A DNA stretch of 64,000 nt from positions 11,116 through 75,115 of the forward strand of contig CAYUCB010000002.1 in the NCBI GenBank assembly GCA_964443075.1. The letters run 5' to 3'. The notes under the pieces are model-generated. The model ran no database searches, was not told the DNA's origin, and worked only from the letters and a program-made list of their open reading frames with translations. Below, one piece after another: positions 8,358 to 17,301 of the stretch (position 1 is its first letter; the number at the start of each line of letters is the position of its first letter). This DNA is from DSQQ01 sp964443075 (lineage in GTDB: Bacteria; Chloroflexota; Anaerolineae; 4572-78; J111). A program made the translations under genes and the position numbers.

Positions 8358-8630
8358 ATGAATATTCCATACACCAGCGAATTGTTTGAAGAAGAGGGGC
8401 AAATTGTATCGTTTTGCCCCGAGTTGAACGTGTCCAGTTTTGGTGATACCCCGGCTGAAGCTTTGGCAGCGCTCCAAGAAGCGGTGGCCCTTTTCTTAGA
8501 AGAATGTCGACTCATGGGTACGCTAGAATTTGTTTTGGAAGAAGCTGGCTATCGTCAGGAACCGACAACCCTAAAATGGATACCACGCCAACCTATCCAG
8601 ATTAACCGGTTGGAGGTTTCTTTTGCCTAA
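8358..8630 (+). CDS. hicB: HicB-like antitoxin
   Basis: 90 residues from ATG 8358, preceded by CGGAGGC. The partial RNase H-like fold of HicB is visible: YTSELFEEEGQIVSFCPELN (residues 5-24), then SSFGDTPAEALAALQEAVAL. It overlaps the toxin gene downstream by 8 bases, the usual tight coupling. This order (antitoxin first) is common for hicBA loci. The protein would bind and block the HicA ribonuclease and may bind the palindrome upstream. Confidence 0.8.
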   Translation: MNIPYTSELFEEEGQIVSFCPELNVSSFGDTPAEALAALQEAVALFLEECRLMGTLEFVLEEAGYRQEPTTLKWIPRQPIQINRLEVSFA

Positions 8631-8859
8631 AATCACCTCGATTGATTATCGCACCCTGATTCGAATATTTGAATTGGATGGCTTTACCATTAGCCGCCAG
8701 AGAGGCGACCATATCGTAATGACCAAACCGGGAATACCTCGTCCGGTTGTCATTAAAACCAGTCCCCATCAGGTACCGATAACGCATATTCGCACCAATT
8801 TAACCACTGCCGGAATAAGTCGGGAACGATACTTTGAATTGTTGGAACAGGTTAAATAA
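8623..8859 (+). CDS. hicA: HicA-like mRNA interferase toxin
   Basis: 78 residues from a TTG at 8623 with TGGAGG 7 bases upstream. The dsRBD-like HicA fold is clear: YRTLIRIFELDGFTISRQRG followed by the catalytic histidine in GDHIVMTKPG (residues 28-37) and a final ITHIRTNLTTAGISRERYFE helix. HicA cleaves mRNA in the cytoplasm when free of HicB. The pair looks intact although it stands in a strip of decayed genes. Confidence 0.82.
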   Translation: MPKITSIDYRTLIRIFELDGFTISRQRGDHIVMTKPGIPRPVVIKTSPHQVPITHIRTNLTTAGISRERYFELLEQVK

Positions 8860-8871
8860 CAGAAAGTTAAC

Positions 8872-9045
8872 ATGCTACCGATAACCACAAACACCCTATT
8901 CTACGGCGACAACCTGATAATTTTGCGCGACTACCTGGATAACGACAGCGTTGACCTGATTTACCTCGACCCGCCCTTCAACTCCAATCGCTCCTACAAT
9001 GTTTTGTTTAAAGATGAAACAAAAATAAACTCAAATGACAAGTGA
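8872..9045 (+). pseudogene. truncated beta-class DNA methyltransferase stub
   Basis: 57 codons from ATG 8872 to TGA 9043-9045. The sequence holds FYGDNLIILRDYL, then VDLIYLDPPFNSNRSYN with motif IV (DPPF) of N6-adenine/N4-cytosine methyltransferases, then breaks off after FKDETK. Family members are several hundred residues long, so only the N-terminus remains. It follows hicA by 12 bases and looks like a residue of a restriction-modification gene. Confidence 0.75.
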
Positions 9046-9078
9046 CATCCGGTTAGGGTAACAGCTAAACCGCTATAA

Positions 9079-10005
9079 ATGAGCAACATGCCTGACGCCA
9101 AGAAACAAACTAAACCTGCTGGCTCTGGTTGCCTAAAAGCCATTGTTATTGTCCTGTCCTCAGCGGGGGTAACAATTTTTTTGGTGATGGCTTGTGTTAT
9201 CTGCATCCACGTTATTGCCGCCACTACCCCCCTCAGAAACAAATATATCAGCCACCCGGATGGGTTGACCTACCAGGATATTACCCTGATCACCAGCGAC
9301 GAATATCACATATCAGCCTGGTACGTACCAGGGACTCGCCCCGAAGCGGTGATTTTGGTGCATGGCATCCACGCCAACCGCGATTTTTTACTGCCCCAGG
9401 CCCTGATGTTGACTCAGGCCGGTTACCACCTAATCATGCTGGACATGCGGGGGCATGGCCGCAGCGAGGGTATCCAACTGACCTACGGGTATAAAGAGGC
9501 CCTAGACGTGGTGGCTGCCGTAGATTATCTGGCGGCGATACCAGACATCAAACATATTGGCGTTCTGGGCCACTCTCTGGGGGGAGCGGCAGCGGTCAGG
9601 GCAGCCGGGCTTGACCCCCGCATCGAAGCTATTATTATCCAGAGTAGTTTCAGCAGCCTGGCCCGGGTAGTGGATGAACGATTTGATAAGAGCATGGTTT
9701 TACCCAAACAGCCATTTGCTCCGGTGATTATCGCCCTGGCCGAGCTAAAAACAGACGCCAGTATGTCGGTGGTTGATTCGGCCCGCACCCTGGCAACGAT
9801 GCCGCCGCGCCCGGTCTTGCTCATTCACGGCGCTGATGATACCTTTTTGCCGGTACACCACGCCCAGCAAATGTTTGACGCCGCCAGAGAGCCAAAAGAG
9901 TTCTTTTTCATCAGCGGCGTAGGCCACGGCAACCCCATGGTAGGCCACGAAGCCGAATATACGGAACGGGTTTTAACCTTCTTAACCAAAGCTTTTGACC
10001 GCTGA
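9079..10005 (+). CDS. membrane-anchored alpha/beta hydrolase
   Basis: 308 residues. A hydrophobic segment at residues 20-47 anchors the protein or acts as an uncleaved signal. The alpha/beta hydrolase fold follows: oxyanion region LVHGIHANR near residue 93, nucleophile elbow GHSLGG near 157 (Ser as nucleophile), acid Asp in IHGADDTFLP near 255 and His in SGVGHGNPM near 285. Related proteins are annotated as peptidases or esterases; the substrate is open. Start ATG at 9079 has no strong ribosome binding site; the second Met at residue 4 is an alternative. Confidence 0.85.
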   Translation: MSNMPDAKKQTKPAGSGCLKAIVIVLSSAGVTIFLVMACVICIHVIAATTPLRNKYISHPDGLTYQDITLITSDEYHISAWYVPGTRPEAVILVHGIHANRDFLLPQALMLTQAGYHLIMLDMRGHGRSEGIQLTYGYKEALDVVAAVDYLAAIPDIKHIGVLGHSLGGAAAVRAAGLDPRIEAIIIQSSFSSLARVVDERFDKSMVLPKQPFAPVIIALAELKTDASMSVVDSARTLATMPPRPVLLIHGADDTFLPVHHAQQMFDAAREPKEFFFISGVGHGNPMVGHEAEYTERVLTFLTKAFDR

Positions 10006-10066
10006 TTCCGCCGCTGCGCCTGGATGTTAAAATTGACCTCCTGGCAGAAAAATAAGGGTTTAAGGT

Positions 10067-11452
10067 ATGAACACAATCCCATCAAATCAACTTAATCCAT
10101 CCCAACTACGTCTCACCCTCATCTCCCCGCGGGGGCCGCTGTACCGCCACCGCACCGGGGCATGGAAAAAGTCGCTGCGTTATATGCCGTTGACCCTCAC
10201 CCACCTGGCTGGCCTGGTACCGCCGGAGATTAACGCCGACATCACCCTGGCGGACGAGGGCATTGAGGAAATTGACCGGGATATTGAGGCCGACCTCATC
10301 GGTATCAGCGCCATTACCGGCACGGCTCCCCGCTCTTACGAACTGGCCGACCAGTTCCGACGGCGGGGTATTCCGGTGGTGTTAGGCGGCGTCCACCCCA
10401 CCCTACTGCCCGACGAGGCCCAACACCACGCCGACTCAATAGTAGTGGGCTACGCCGAAGAAAGCTGGCCGCAACTGCTGCGCGATTTTACAGCCGGACA
10501 AATGCAGCCCCGCTACACCCAGTCGCCCAATCTCAGTCTGGCACACCTGCCCCTGCCCCGGCGCGACTTGCTACCGGGCAGCCGCTACACCATCACCCAC
10601 ACCATTGAAGCCACGCGCGGCTGTATCCACCCCTGCGATTTTTGCGTCGTGCCCACCGCCTGGGGCCGCCGCCCCTATCAGCGGCCCATTGGGGAAGTGG
10701 TGGACGAAATCCGCCAAATTGGAGCGCATCGCCTTATCTTTTTAGATCTCAATTTGATAGCTGATATCCCCTACGCGAAAGAACTCTTTACCGCCCTCAT
10801 TCCCCTCAACCTGGCCTGGGGTGGCCTGGCTACCACCACCATCGCCAAAGATGATGAACTGCTCGACCTGGCCGCCCGCAGCGGATGTCGCGGGTTGCTG
10901 CTGGGTTTTGAGTCCCTCTCGCCGCAATCGCTAGCCGAAACCCACAAAAAATTTAATCAACGCCAGGATTACTATCATGTGGCCCGCCAGCTTCATCAAC
11001 GCGGCATCGGCATTATGGCCTGTTTTGTGTTTGGTTTTGACCACGATACCACCGACACCTTTGCCGAAACGGTCAACTTTGTGCAAGAAGCCAAGATTGA
11101 CCTGCCCCGTTACGCGATTTTGACCCCCTTCCCCGGCACGCCCTTATTCGAGCGGCTCAAAGGCCAGGGCCGCATCCTCACCGAAGATTGGACGCTCTAC
11201 GATGGTCAGCATGTGGTTTTTCAGCCCCACCCATTTAGCCCCGCCGAACTCCAGCGCCGCACCGAGTGGGCCTGGAAAAAAACCTACAGTTATCGCTCAA
11301 TCGCCAAGCGGCTGCTGGGGGCGCGTATCCAACTGCCCCTGGCAGTGGCGGCTAACCTGGGCTACCGCTTTTACGCCCATCACCTGCACAATTATTACAA
11401 TTGCGATTGGTATTTACCCCAACCGGCCCTGGAACAAAGGATAGCGGTGTAG
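10067..11452 (+). CDS. B12-binding radical SAM protein
   Basis: 461 residues from ATG 10067. Residues 15-165 form a cobalamin-binding-like Rossmann domain (DLIGISAITGTAPRSYELAD, VVLGGVHPTLLPDEA). The radical SAM domain follows with the [4Fe-4S] motif CIHPCDFC near residue 187 and VPTAWGRRPYQRP after it. The C-terminal region (YAILTPFPGTPLFE, then a DUF4070-like tail with TYSYRSIAKR) is typical of this class. Such proteins methylate or rearrange unactivated carbons. It stands alone, separate from the radical SAM block at 46-55 kb. Confidence 0.88.
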   Translation: MNTIPSNQLNPSQLRLTLISPRGPLYRHRTGAWKKSLRYMPLTLTHLAGLVPPEINADITLADEGIEEIDRDIEADLIGISAITGTAPRSYELADQFRRRGIPVVLGGVHPTLLPDEAQHHADSIVVGYAEESWPQLLRDFTAGQMQPRYTQSPNLSLAHLPLPRRDLLPGSRYTITHTIEATRGCIHPCDFCVVPTAWGRRPYQRPIGEVVDEIRQIGAHRLIFLDLNLIADIPYAKELFTALIPLNLAWGGLATTTIAKDDELLDLAARSGCRGLLLGFESLSPQSLAETHKKFNQRQDYYHVARQLHQRGIGIMACFVFGFDHDTTDTFAETVNFVQEAKIDLPRYAILTPFPGTPLFERLKGQGRILTEDWTLYDGQHVVFQPHPFSPAELQRRTEWAWKKTYSYRSIAKRLLGARIQLPLAVAANLGYRFYAHHLHNYYNCDWYLPQPALEQRIAV

Positions 11453-11734
11453 CTAGGGGCAATCACCTAACCCGGATAAGCCGGAACAAAAAAGAGAATA
11501 GACAGGATTTACAAGATTAACAAAATTTTTAAAATTTAGTCCTGAAACCCCTGCGGTAGGTCCTGTCTAGTTTTCTTACCCAATGTACAACGATTCAACG
11601 GCTGAGTTACTAAAAACCTAAGATTTTATAGTAGACCCTGATTTTCAAGATCTTTTAGAACTGAACAGCCCTGGCTTATCCTATGGGCTGAGTGAGTATT
11701 ATTTTATCAAAAGTAAAAATTAAAAGAGGTATTC
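11453..11734. other. intergenic region with a degenerate inverted repeat
   Basis: TAGACAGGA (11499-11507) and TCCTGTCTA (11561-11569) are perfect inverted copies around an AT-rich core; CAGCCC/GGGCTG form a second small hairpin near 11668-11691. No gene, and no convincing promoter for the antiporter gene was found. Confidence 0.5.
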
Positions 11735-13177
11735 ATGAAACCCAACTTAAAACTACGTTATCTCCTCCCCGTCAGCATCATTGCTGTTATCATTGCTTTC
11801 ACCATCGCCCAACCGGCGCTGGCCGCTTCGACCGAGCCAACGGTTAAATTGCCGCTCTGGTCAATCATTCCCTTTGCCGGGTTACTGCTTACCATTGGCG
11901 TGATGTCCTTTATTGTGGCAAATTTTCCCCACAACCGGGTGGGACATCTGTGGGAAAATAACAACAACAAACTAATGATTGCCTTGTTATGGAGCCTGCC
12001 GGTTATTCTGCTGCTGGCTACTTACGGCGTCTGGCAACCATTGTGGCACAGCCTGGAAGATTACTTCTCGTTTATTGTGCTGCTGTTTGCCCTGTTTGTT
12101 ATTTCCGGGGCCGTTTACCTGGAAGGCGACTTAAAAGCCACCCCCTGGGTTAACGTGGGCTTTCTGTCCATTGGAGCGGTCATCGCCAACCTCATCGGCA
12201 CTACCGGGGCCAGCGTGCTATTGATACGGCCGATGCTCAGAACCAACTCAGAACGCACCCATACCAGCCACATTCCGGTCTTTTTCATTTTTCTGGTCAG
12301 CAACATTGGCGGCAGTTTGCTGCCCATTGGCGACCCGCCCCTCTTTTTGGGCTATCTTAAAGGCGTGCCTTTTTTCTGGACGCTCAACCTGCTAGGCCCC
12401 TGGCTAGTGGCAGTGCTGCTACTCCTGGTTATCTTTTTTATCTGGGATAGCCGCAGTTATAAAAAGGAATCCGCTTACAGCTTAAAGCTGGACACGCAAG
12501 AATATCAACCCTTAAAAATCAAAGGCGGCATCAACTTTTTGTGGCTGGCCGGGGTGCTGCTGGCGGTTATTTTAATTACCCCCAATAATTTAGCCGCCTG
12601 GGGTTTTTCTGAAGGGCCGCTTAAATTTTTGCGCGAATATATCATGCTGGCCATGGCAGGGCTGTCGTTTCTAACCGCGCCGCTTAAATCTGAAACCCGC
12701 CACAAGAATAACTTTACCTTTGCCCCCATCATTGAGGTGGCCTACCTGTTTATCGGCATTTTCCTCGCCATGATTCCAGCCCTGGAAATTTTACGGGTCG
12801 AAGGGGCTTCGTTAGGGGTTGACCAGCCCTGGCATTTTTTCTGGGCCACCGGTGCGCTCTCCTCGGTGCTGGATAACGCTCCCACTTACCTTACCTTCCT
12901 CTCGTTGGCCCAGGGGTTAGTAGCGGCCCACCCGGCTTTACAGGTTCCGCCCGAACTGGCCGGGATAGGCGTTACCCCACAATACCTGGCGGCTATCTCA
13001 TTGGGAGCGGTGTTTATGGGGGCCAACACCTACATCGGCAACGGGCCAAACTTTATGGTTAAAGCCATCGCCGAAGAGTGGGGCTATAAAATGCCGGATT
13101 TCTTTTCTTATATCCTCAAATATTCACTGCCCATCCTGATTCCGGTGTTTATTGTGATTACCCTTATTTTTACTTAA
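11735..13177 (+). CDS. sodium:proton antiporter / citrate-transporter-like membrane protein
   Basis: 480 residues from ATG 11735 with AAGAGG upstream. A signal-like first segment (residues 8-30 ending in ALAAS) precedes ten or more membrane spans. Conserved polar features in membrane half-loops, such as ANLIGTTGASVLLIRP near residue 153, SNIGGSLLPIGDPPLF near 188 and SSVLDNAPTYLTFL near 378, match the ion transporter superfamily members annotated as CitMHS/NhaD-like Na+/H+ antiporters. The ASP/GN-rich half-loops usually carry the ion site. The true substrate (Na+, citrate or other) cannot be decided from sequence alone. Confidence 0.8.
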   Translation: MKPNLKLRYLLPVSIIAVIIAFTIAQPALAASTEPTVKLPLWSIIPFAGLLLTIGVMSFIVANFPHNRVGHLWENNNNKLMIALLWSLPVILLLATYGVWQPLWHSLEDYFSFIVLLFALFVISGAVYLEGDLKATPWVNVGFLSIGAVIANLIGTTGASVLLIRPMLRTNSERTHTSHIPVFFIFLVSNIGGSLLPIGDPPLFLGYLKGVPFFWTLNLLGPWLVAVLLLLVIFFIWDSRSYKKESAYSLKLDTQEYQPLKIKGGINFLWLAGVLLAVILITPNNLAAWGFSEGPLKFLREYIMLAMAGLSFLTAPLKSETRHKNNFTFAPIIEVAYLFIGIFLAMIPALEILRVEGASLGVDQPWHFFWATGALSSVLDNAPTYLTFLSLAQGLVAAHPALQVPPELAGIGVTPQYLAAISLGAVFMGANTYIGNGPNFMVKAIAEEWGYKMPDFFSYILKYSLPILIPVFIVITLIFT

Positions 13178-13437
13178 TGAAGTAGGGAGTAAGGAGGAAG
13201 AAGTAAGAAGCAGGGAGTAAACAGTTGCTCCGCGTTTATGTCAGTGAACTCAAATTTGGACTATCATCGAGTTTTTGATCCATTTCATGAGCAGATAATG
13301 ATTAGTTTTAGGGCTTACGCAGTTGGCCCCAAAAAGCTCGTTTTTGTAGGACAAATTAGCAATTTGTTATTGAGCTTCTTTCAGAGTTTTGACCTCTACA
13401 GGCGGATTATGGCTCGGTTTAAGCATTAATGCTGGGG
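13178..13437. other. intergenic repeat remnants
   Basis: Contains purine-rich direct repeats of AGTAGGGAGTAAG type (13184-13220) and a degenerate palindrome CAAATTAGCAATTTG (about 13352-13366) that resembles dispersed repeats. A 63-codon open frame here is not credible as a gene. Confidence 0.4.
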
Positions 13438-14085
13438 TCACTGGCGTAAGGTGCTGATTGTTTTACGGAGGGATTGAAACAAGGGGCTTGCTTCATGGCG
13501 CGGTAAATTACCCAACCGCAGGGCAATAAACAAGTGCGGCTCTTTTGGCCCACAAGAAAGCCGCTTTAAGTTAGGGCCATATTGCTCCAAAAAAGGCTTA
13601 AACCGGGCCACCTGCCGGGCATCGAGGCAGCGATGGGCCATCACCAAGTTATGAGGGCCGTCGGTTAGCGTCCAGGGCAAGGCGGTTTCTTGCCTGATTT
13701 TTTGCAGAGCGCGGTTATCCGGCGACATTACCTCTAACTCGCCCCCAGGCGGCTGGCGCAGATTGCCCCGGATAATCAGCAAATCACGCTGGCCCCGCAA
13801 TATATTAATTAACCACACCGGCATTAAACCACGCGACTCAAGGACGTACATTATTTCAAGGCTTTGAAAGGGCGCATGGGGGCGCGATAGCACAAATCGC
13901 GCCCCGAAACGCATCGAACCAATCCAGTTAGCCTTTGTCCCCGCCGGGTCTCCCAAAGCCGACATGTCCTTATAGAGCCAGCGATAGATTCGCCGGCTAA
14001 AGTAACGGCTGAAAGTTAAGGCAATAAAATACCACAAAACCAAAAACAGGCCAAGGCCGATAATAATAGTATATTCTGGAGCCAT
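13438..14085 (-). CDS. hypothetical protein with N-terminal membrane segment
   Basis: 215 residues from ATG 14085. Residues 5-27 are one membrane span (IIIGLGLFLVLWYFIALTF), followed by a basic stretch, so the main body is predicted to be cytoplasmic. No known domain is recognised. The ribosome binding site is weak (AGGAAAAAGTA). It is transcribed towards the antiporter gene and away from hppA, separated from hppA by its terminator. Confidence 0.55.
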   Translation of the reverse strand: MAPEYTIIIGLGLFLVLWYFIALTFSRYFSRRIYRWLYKDMSALGDPAGTKANWIGSMRFGARFVLSRPHAPFQSLEIMYVLESRGLMPVWLINILRGQRDLLIIRGNLRQPPGGELEVMSPDNRALQKIRQETALPWTLTDGPHNLVMAHRCLDARQVARFKPFLEQYGPNLKRLSCGPKEPHLFIALRLGNLPRHEASPLFQSLRKTISTLRQ

Positions 14086-14122
14086 TACTTTTTCCTGAAC
14101 TTATCCTTTTTAGCCAGCCCAT

Positions 14123-14195
14123 GCTTCGATACGCGCTTTGCCCCACTCAGGAGGCGCTGATAGCATTTTAAATAGGCCGCCGTATCGAAGGAGGC
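14123..14195. repeat. CTTCGATACG...CTCAGG family repeat
   Basis: GCTTCGATACGCGC...CCACTCAGGAGG (14124-14156) followed by an inverted GCCGTATCGAAGGAGG (about 14178-14193) is a diverged copy of the same family as 2479-2620 and 40187-40295. Confidence 0.5.
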
Positions 14196-14206
14196 AGGGT
14201 TACGCC

Positions 14207-14259
14207 TAAATAAAAGGCGACTTGTCTGACCAGCGCCAAAAGCCGCTCGACAAGTCGCC
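14207..14259 (-). terminator. Rho-independent terminator of hppA
   Basis: GGCGACTTGTC (14216-14226) and GACAAGTCGCC (14249-14259) form an 11-bp perfect stem. Read on the minus strand it is followed by TTTTATTTA. It stands 29 bases beyond the hppA stop codon. Confidence 0.8.
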
Positions 14260-14287
14260 CTATCAGTTAATAACCTATTTAGTTAAA

Positions 14288-16594
14288 TTACTTAGATGCA
14301 GGCGCAGGGGCAGTGGTGACCACTGAACTAGCTTCATGTTTGCTTTGCCAAACCGACCACACAAAAGCGGCAACCAACACCGCCACCACCGCCCAGCCAA
14401 CCATACCCAAGTCTTTATACTGCACCACTATCGGGGCGATGATAACCGAAACCAGGTTGACCACTTTAATCATCGGGTTCAAAGCCGGGCCGGCGGTGTC
14501 CTTTAGCGGGTCGCCGACGGTATCACCCACCACCGAAGCCTTGTGCCGTTCGGAGTTCTTGCCCAGGTTTTTGGCCGGGTCTTTGGGTTCGTCCTCAATC
14601 GTCTTTTTGGCATTATCCCAGGCCCCACCGGCGTTAGACATAAAGACCGCCAGCAATTGCCCCGACACAATGATACCCGCCAAAAAGCCGCCCAGCGCTT
14701 CAACTTGAAATACCAGGCCCACAATGATGGGCGCAACAATCACCATGACCGCCAGACTAATCAACTCTTTTTGCGCCGCCGCCGTAGAGATAGAGACGAC
14801 ACGAGCATAATCGGGCTTAATTTTGCCTTCCATCAGACCAGGGATTCTGAACTGGCGACGCACCTCACTCACAATTAACCCGGCTGCCCGGCTAACTGCC
14901 TTGATAGTAAAAGAGGAGAAGAGCCAGGGGAGAGCGCCACCCAGCAGCACCCCTACAAAAACTACTGGGTTAGAAACGCGAATTCCCATAGCCAGGGCCT
15001 CCGCATCAACCATGCTCACATCGGTAATGAAGGAGCCAAACAATGAAACCGCGGCAATCACCGCCGAGCCAATAGCGATACCTTTGGTGATGGCCTTGGT
15101 CGTGTTGCCTACTGCGTCCAAATCGGCCATAATCTGGCGAGCTTTAGCATCCAGACCGGCCATTTCGCCGATGCCGTTGGCGTTGTCGGCAATGGGACCA
15201 AAAGAGTCCATCGCCACGTTGTTGCCGGTTAAAGTCAACATACCAATACCGGCCAGCGCCACACTATACAGCACAAACGTTGTCTCTTCCAGGGGAGTTT
15301 GTCCGACACCGCCGTAGATAGTGGCCGCGGCCATAATCGTGGTCGCAATCACCAGAACGGCCCACACGCTTGACTCGTACCCTGAAGCCAACCCGGAGAG
15401 AATAGTCGTCGCCGGACCGCCATCGGTGCTTTGGCGAATTTCTTTTACCGGAGCGGATTCAGTTCCGGTAAAGTATTCGGTCAGACGGTCAAGCACAATA
15501 GCTAAGATCACACCCAGAGTCACCGAAAGGAAAGGCCGCCACCAGCCGCCCGGCACATTTTGCATATAAAAGAAAGCCAAAATGCCAAACATGACCGCCG
15601 AAATGGCGGCTGAGATTAAAAAGCTGCGGAAGATAGCATTCATCGCATCGGAAGCGTGGCCTTCTTTACCGGCCTTCACCGTGTAGGTACTGATAATGGA
15701 AGAGAGTACCCCAATACCACGCACCAACAGCGGGAAGACAATCCATTCCAGGTTGCCGGTCATCCGTGACAGGGCAATACCCAAAATCAAAGCAGAAACG
15801 ATCGTTACTTCGTAGCTCTCAAAGATGTCGGCGGCCATACCGGCGCAGTCGCCCACGTTGTCGCCCACCAGGTCGGCAATCACAGCGGCGTTGCGCGGAT
15901 CGTCTTCTTCCAGGCCGGCTTCTACCTTACCTACCAGGTCGGCCCCCACATCAGCCGCTTTGGTAAAAATACCACCGCCTACCCGCATAAACAAAGCCAG
16001 CAGTGTGCCACCAAAGGCAAAGCCCAACAAGGCGTCAGGCGCGGCCCTACCAAAAATGATAAAAATCATCGTGCCGCCTAGCAAGCCCAACCCGTCGGTA
16101 AGCATCCCGGTGATGGTACCGGCACGGTAAGCAATCCGCAAGGCCTCGCCAAAGCTGGTGCGGGCCGCGCTCGCCACCCGCACGTTGGCTTCAACGGCCA
16201 TCCGCATCCCTACCTGACCAACTATGAGCGAGAAAGTAGCTCCCAATAAAAAGGCAAAAGCCCGCCCCAGAGCTATAACCATGGTGACATTAGCATCTTT
16301 GCCAAACATGGCAGCTACTTCTTCAACCGCTTCAATGGAGGGGGTAACAATCCAGGCGCTAAAGAACAAGGCCACCGTTAAGATACCAATGAACGGTAAA
16401 ATGGTTTTAAGCTGGCGGGTCAAATAAGCGTCTGCCCCTATTTTGATTGCCCCCCAAACTTCTTGCATTTCCGGCGTGCCCTTATCCTCACGCAGAATTT
16501 GGCGTCGCAAGAACGCAGCATAGGCCAGACCCAAAATGGCTATACCCAATACAGCCCAGATGGCGTAAGTTTCAAAGGTAGTCATGCCATGCAT
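14288..16594 (-). CDS. hppA: K+-insensitive pyrophosphate-energised proton pump
   Basis: 768 residues from ATG 16594 (AAGGAT upstream), with about 16 membrane spans. Substrate-site motifs of membrane pyrophosphatases are intact: GGIFTKAADVGADLVGKVEA near residue 208 and NAAVIADLVGDNVGDCAGMA directly after it, plus DTVGDPLKDTAGPALNPMIK near the C-terminus. GNTTKAITKG near residue 495 carries Lys where K+-dependent enzymes have Ala, which marks the K+-independent, H+-pumping subfamily. It couples pyrophosphate hydrolysis to proton export across the inner membrane. It has its own promoter, a long leader and a terminator. Confidence 0.95.
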   Translation of the reverse strand: MHGMTTFETYAIWAVLGIAILGLAYAAFLRRQILREDKGTPEMQEVWGAIKIGADAYLTRQLKTILPFIGILTVALFFSAWIVTPSIEAVEEVAAMFGKDANVTMVIALGRAFAFLLGATFSLIVGQVGMRMAVEANVRVASAARTSFGEALRIAYRAGTITGMLTDGLGLLGGTMIFIIFGRAAPDALLGFAFGGTLLALFMRVGGGIFTKAADVGADLVGKVEAGLEEDDPRNAAVIADLVGDNVGDCAGMAADIFESYEVTIVSALILGIALSRMTGNLEWIVFPLLVRGIGVLSSIISTYTVKAGKEGHASDAMNAIFRSFLISAAISAVMFGILAFFYMQNVPGGWWRPFLSVTLGVILAIVLDRLTEYFTGTESAPVKEIRQSTDGGPATTILSGLASGYESSVWAVLVIATTIMAAATIYGGVGQTPLEETTFVLYSVALAGIGMLTLTGNNVAMDSFGPIADNANGIGEMAGLDAKARQIMADLDAVGNTTKAITKGIAIGSAVIAAVSLFGSFITDVSMVDAEALAMGIRVSNPVVFVGVLLGGALPWLFSSFTIKAVSRAAGLIVSEVRRQFRIPGLMEGKIKPDYARVVSISTAAAQKELISLAVMVIVAPIIVGLVFQVEALGGFLAGIIVSGQLLAVFMSNAGGAWDNAKKTIEDEPKDPAKNLGKNSERHKASVVGDTVGDPLKDTAGPALNPMIKVVNLVSVIIAPIVVQYKDLGMVGWAVVAVLVAAFVWSVWQSKHEASSVVTTAPAPASK

Positions 16595-17160
16595 AAGTTA
16601 TTCATCCTTTTAACAATAAGATATAAGATATAAGGTTTTGTTATTAAGTTATTTATTTAGAATTGAGCTTAGTCCATACCCATCGGTTAACCACAATCGC
16701 GTCCCCCTGGATAACAAAAATGCGCCTCTGGCTAATAAAGCTTACCTGGTAAAACCCTGGCAAGCTAAATAGCTTTTCCCGGCCCGATAATTTTTAGGTC
16801 TACCTCATCCTTAGATAGACCACTGTCGGAGCCTGGAATGTTCGGCGCATTGGTATCACTATCCTGCACGCCATCTTAATTGGCCCATCCGGATAGATTA
16901 TTATCATCATTACGAGAGCAAAAAGCCAAAAACGATGAAGCCTCCCTAAAAAATTTGACTCTGCTCTACAACGCTACTGGGGTAATCCGGGGCAGTGGCT
17001 TGCCCATCCGTCGCTCTTGACGGATGCAACAGCTACATAGCTGCTGCTTAAATATGATTGTTAAGTATTATGCTCATTTAACTTGACCCGGTTAAACCAG
17101 GTCATCTTACAACCAGAACCACCTCCTTTAATATATAGATTGTACATTTTTGTCCAGGTC
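16595..17160 (-). ncRNA. candidate structured 5' leader of hppA
   Basis: About 565 bases separate a strong promoter from the hppA start. In the proximal part, four hairpins follow one another (minus-strand transcript): 17085-17103 (GACC.GGTT/AACC.GGTC), 17026-17047 (GCAGCAGCUA/UAGCUGUUGC), 17005-17026 (CAUCCGUC/GACGGAUG, 8 bp perfect, 6-nt loop) and 16989-17005 (GGGCA/UGCCC). A Shine-Dalgarno-like AGGAGG (17122-17127) precedes a possible 14-codon leader peptide (ATG 17105). I do not recognise a known riboswitch class. The distal part holds sequence that looks like broken coding DNA (see 16653-16875). Confidence 0.4.
16653..16875 (-). pseudogene. possible decayed coding remnant in the hppA leader
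   Basis: Minus-strand frames here look protein-like but are interrupted. DGVQDSDTNAPNIPGSD (from 16875) resembles a thrombospondin type 3 calcium-binding repeat, then SKDEVDLKIIGPGK follows. A shift of one base at about 16763 leads into LFSLPGFYQVSFISQRR and IFVIQGDAIVVNRWVWTK, ending at TAA 16653-16655. No start codon with a ribosome binding site is present. It could be a dead gene or chance. Confidence 0.3.
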
Positions 17161-17189
17161 ACATTATCACAGTTCAACTTATTTGTCAA
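17161..17189 (-). promoter_or_regulatory. strong sigma70-type promoter of hppA leader
   Basis: On the minus strand TTGACA (17189-17184) and TAATGT (17166-17161) are 17 bases apart. It lies just beyond the terminator of the upstream gene, so hppA is an independent transcription unit. Confidence 0.75.
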
Positions 17190-17254
17190 ACTTATGTTTT
17201 TTGCCGATATTTTTAAGAATTATTGATTATGAATCACCTACACCGGTTTAATTT

Positions 17255-17287
17255 TATAAATAAAAGAGACCCATTGGTTGAGTCTCT
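17255..17287 (-). terminator. Rho-independent terminator
   Basis: AGAGAC (17265-17270) and GTCTCT (17282-17287) pair around an 11-base loop, followed on the minus strand by TTTTATTTAT. It ends the small gene at 17302-17580. Confidence 0.65.
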
Positions 17288-17301
17288 GTAATACACCGGT
17301 A

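Noticed and set aside
13238..13429. 63-codon open frame on the plus strand
   Set aside because: No ribosome binding site, no family resemblance, and it overlaps degenerate palindromic repeat sequence (CAAATTAGCAATTTG).
16900..17105. known riboswitch upstream of hppA (c-di-GMP, c-di-AMP, M-box)
   Set aside because: Conserved core sequences of those classes were looked for by eye and not found.
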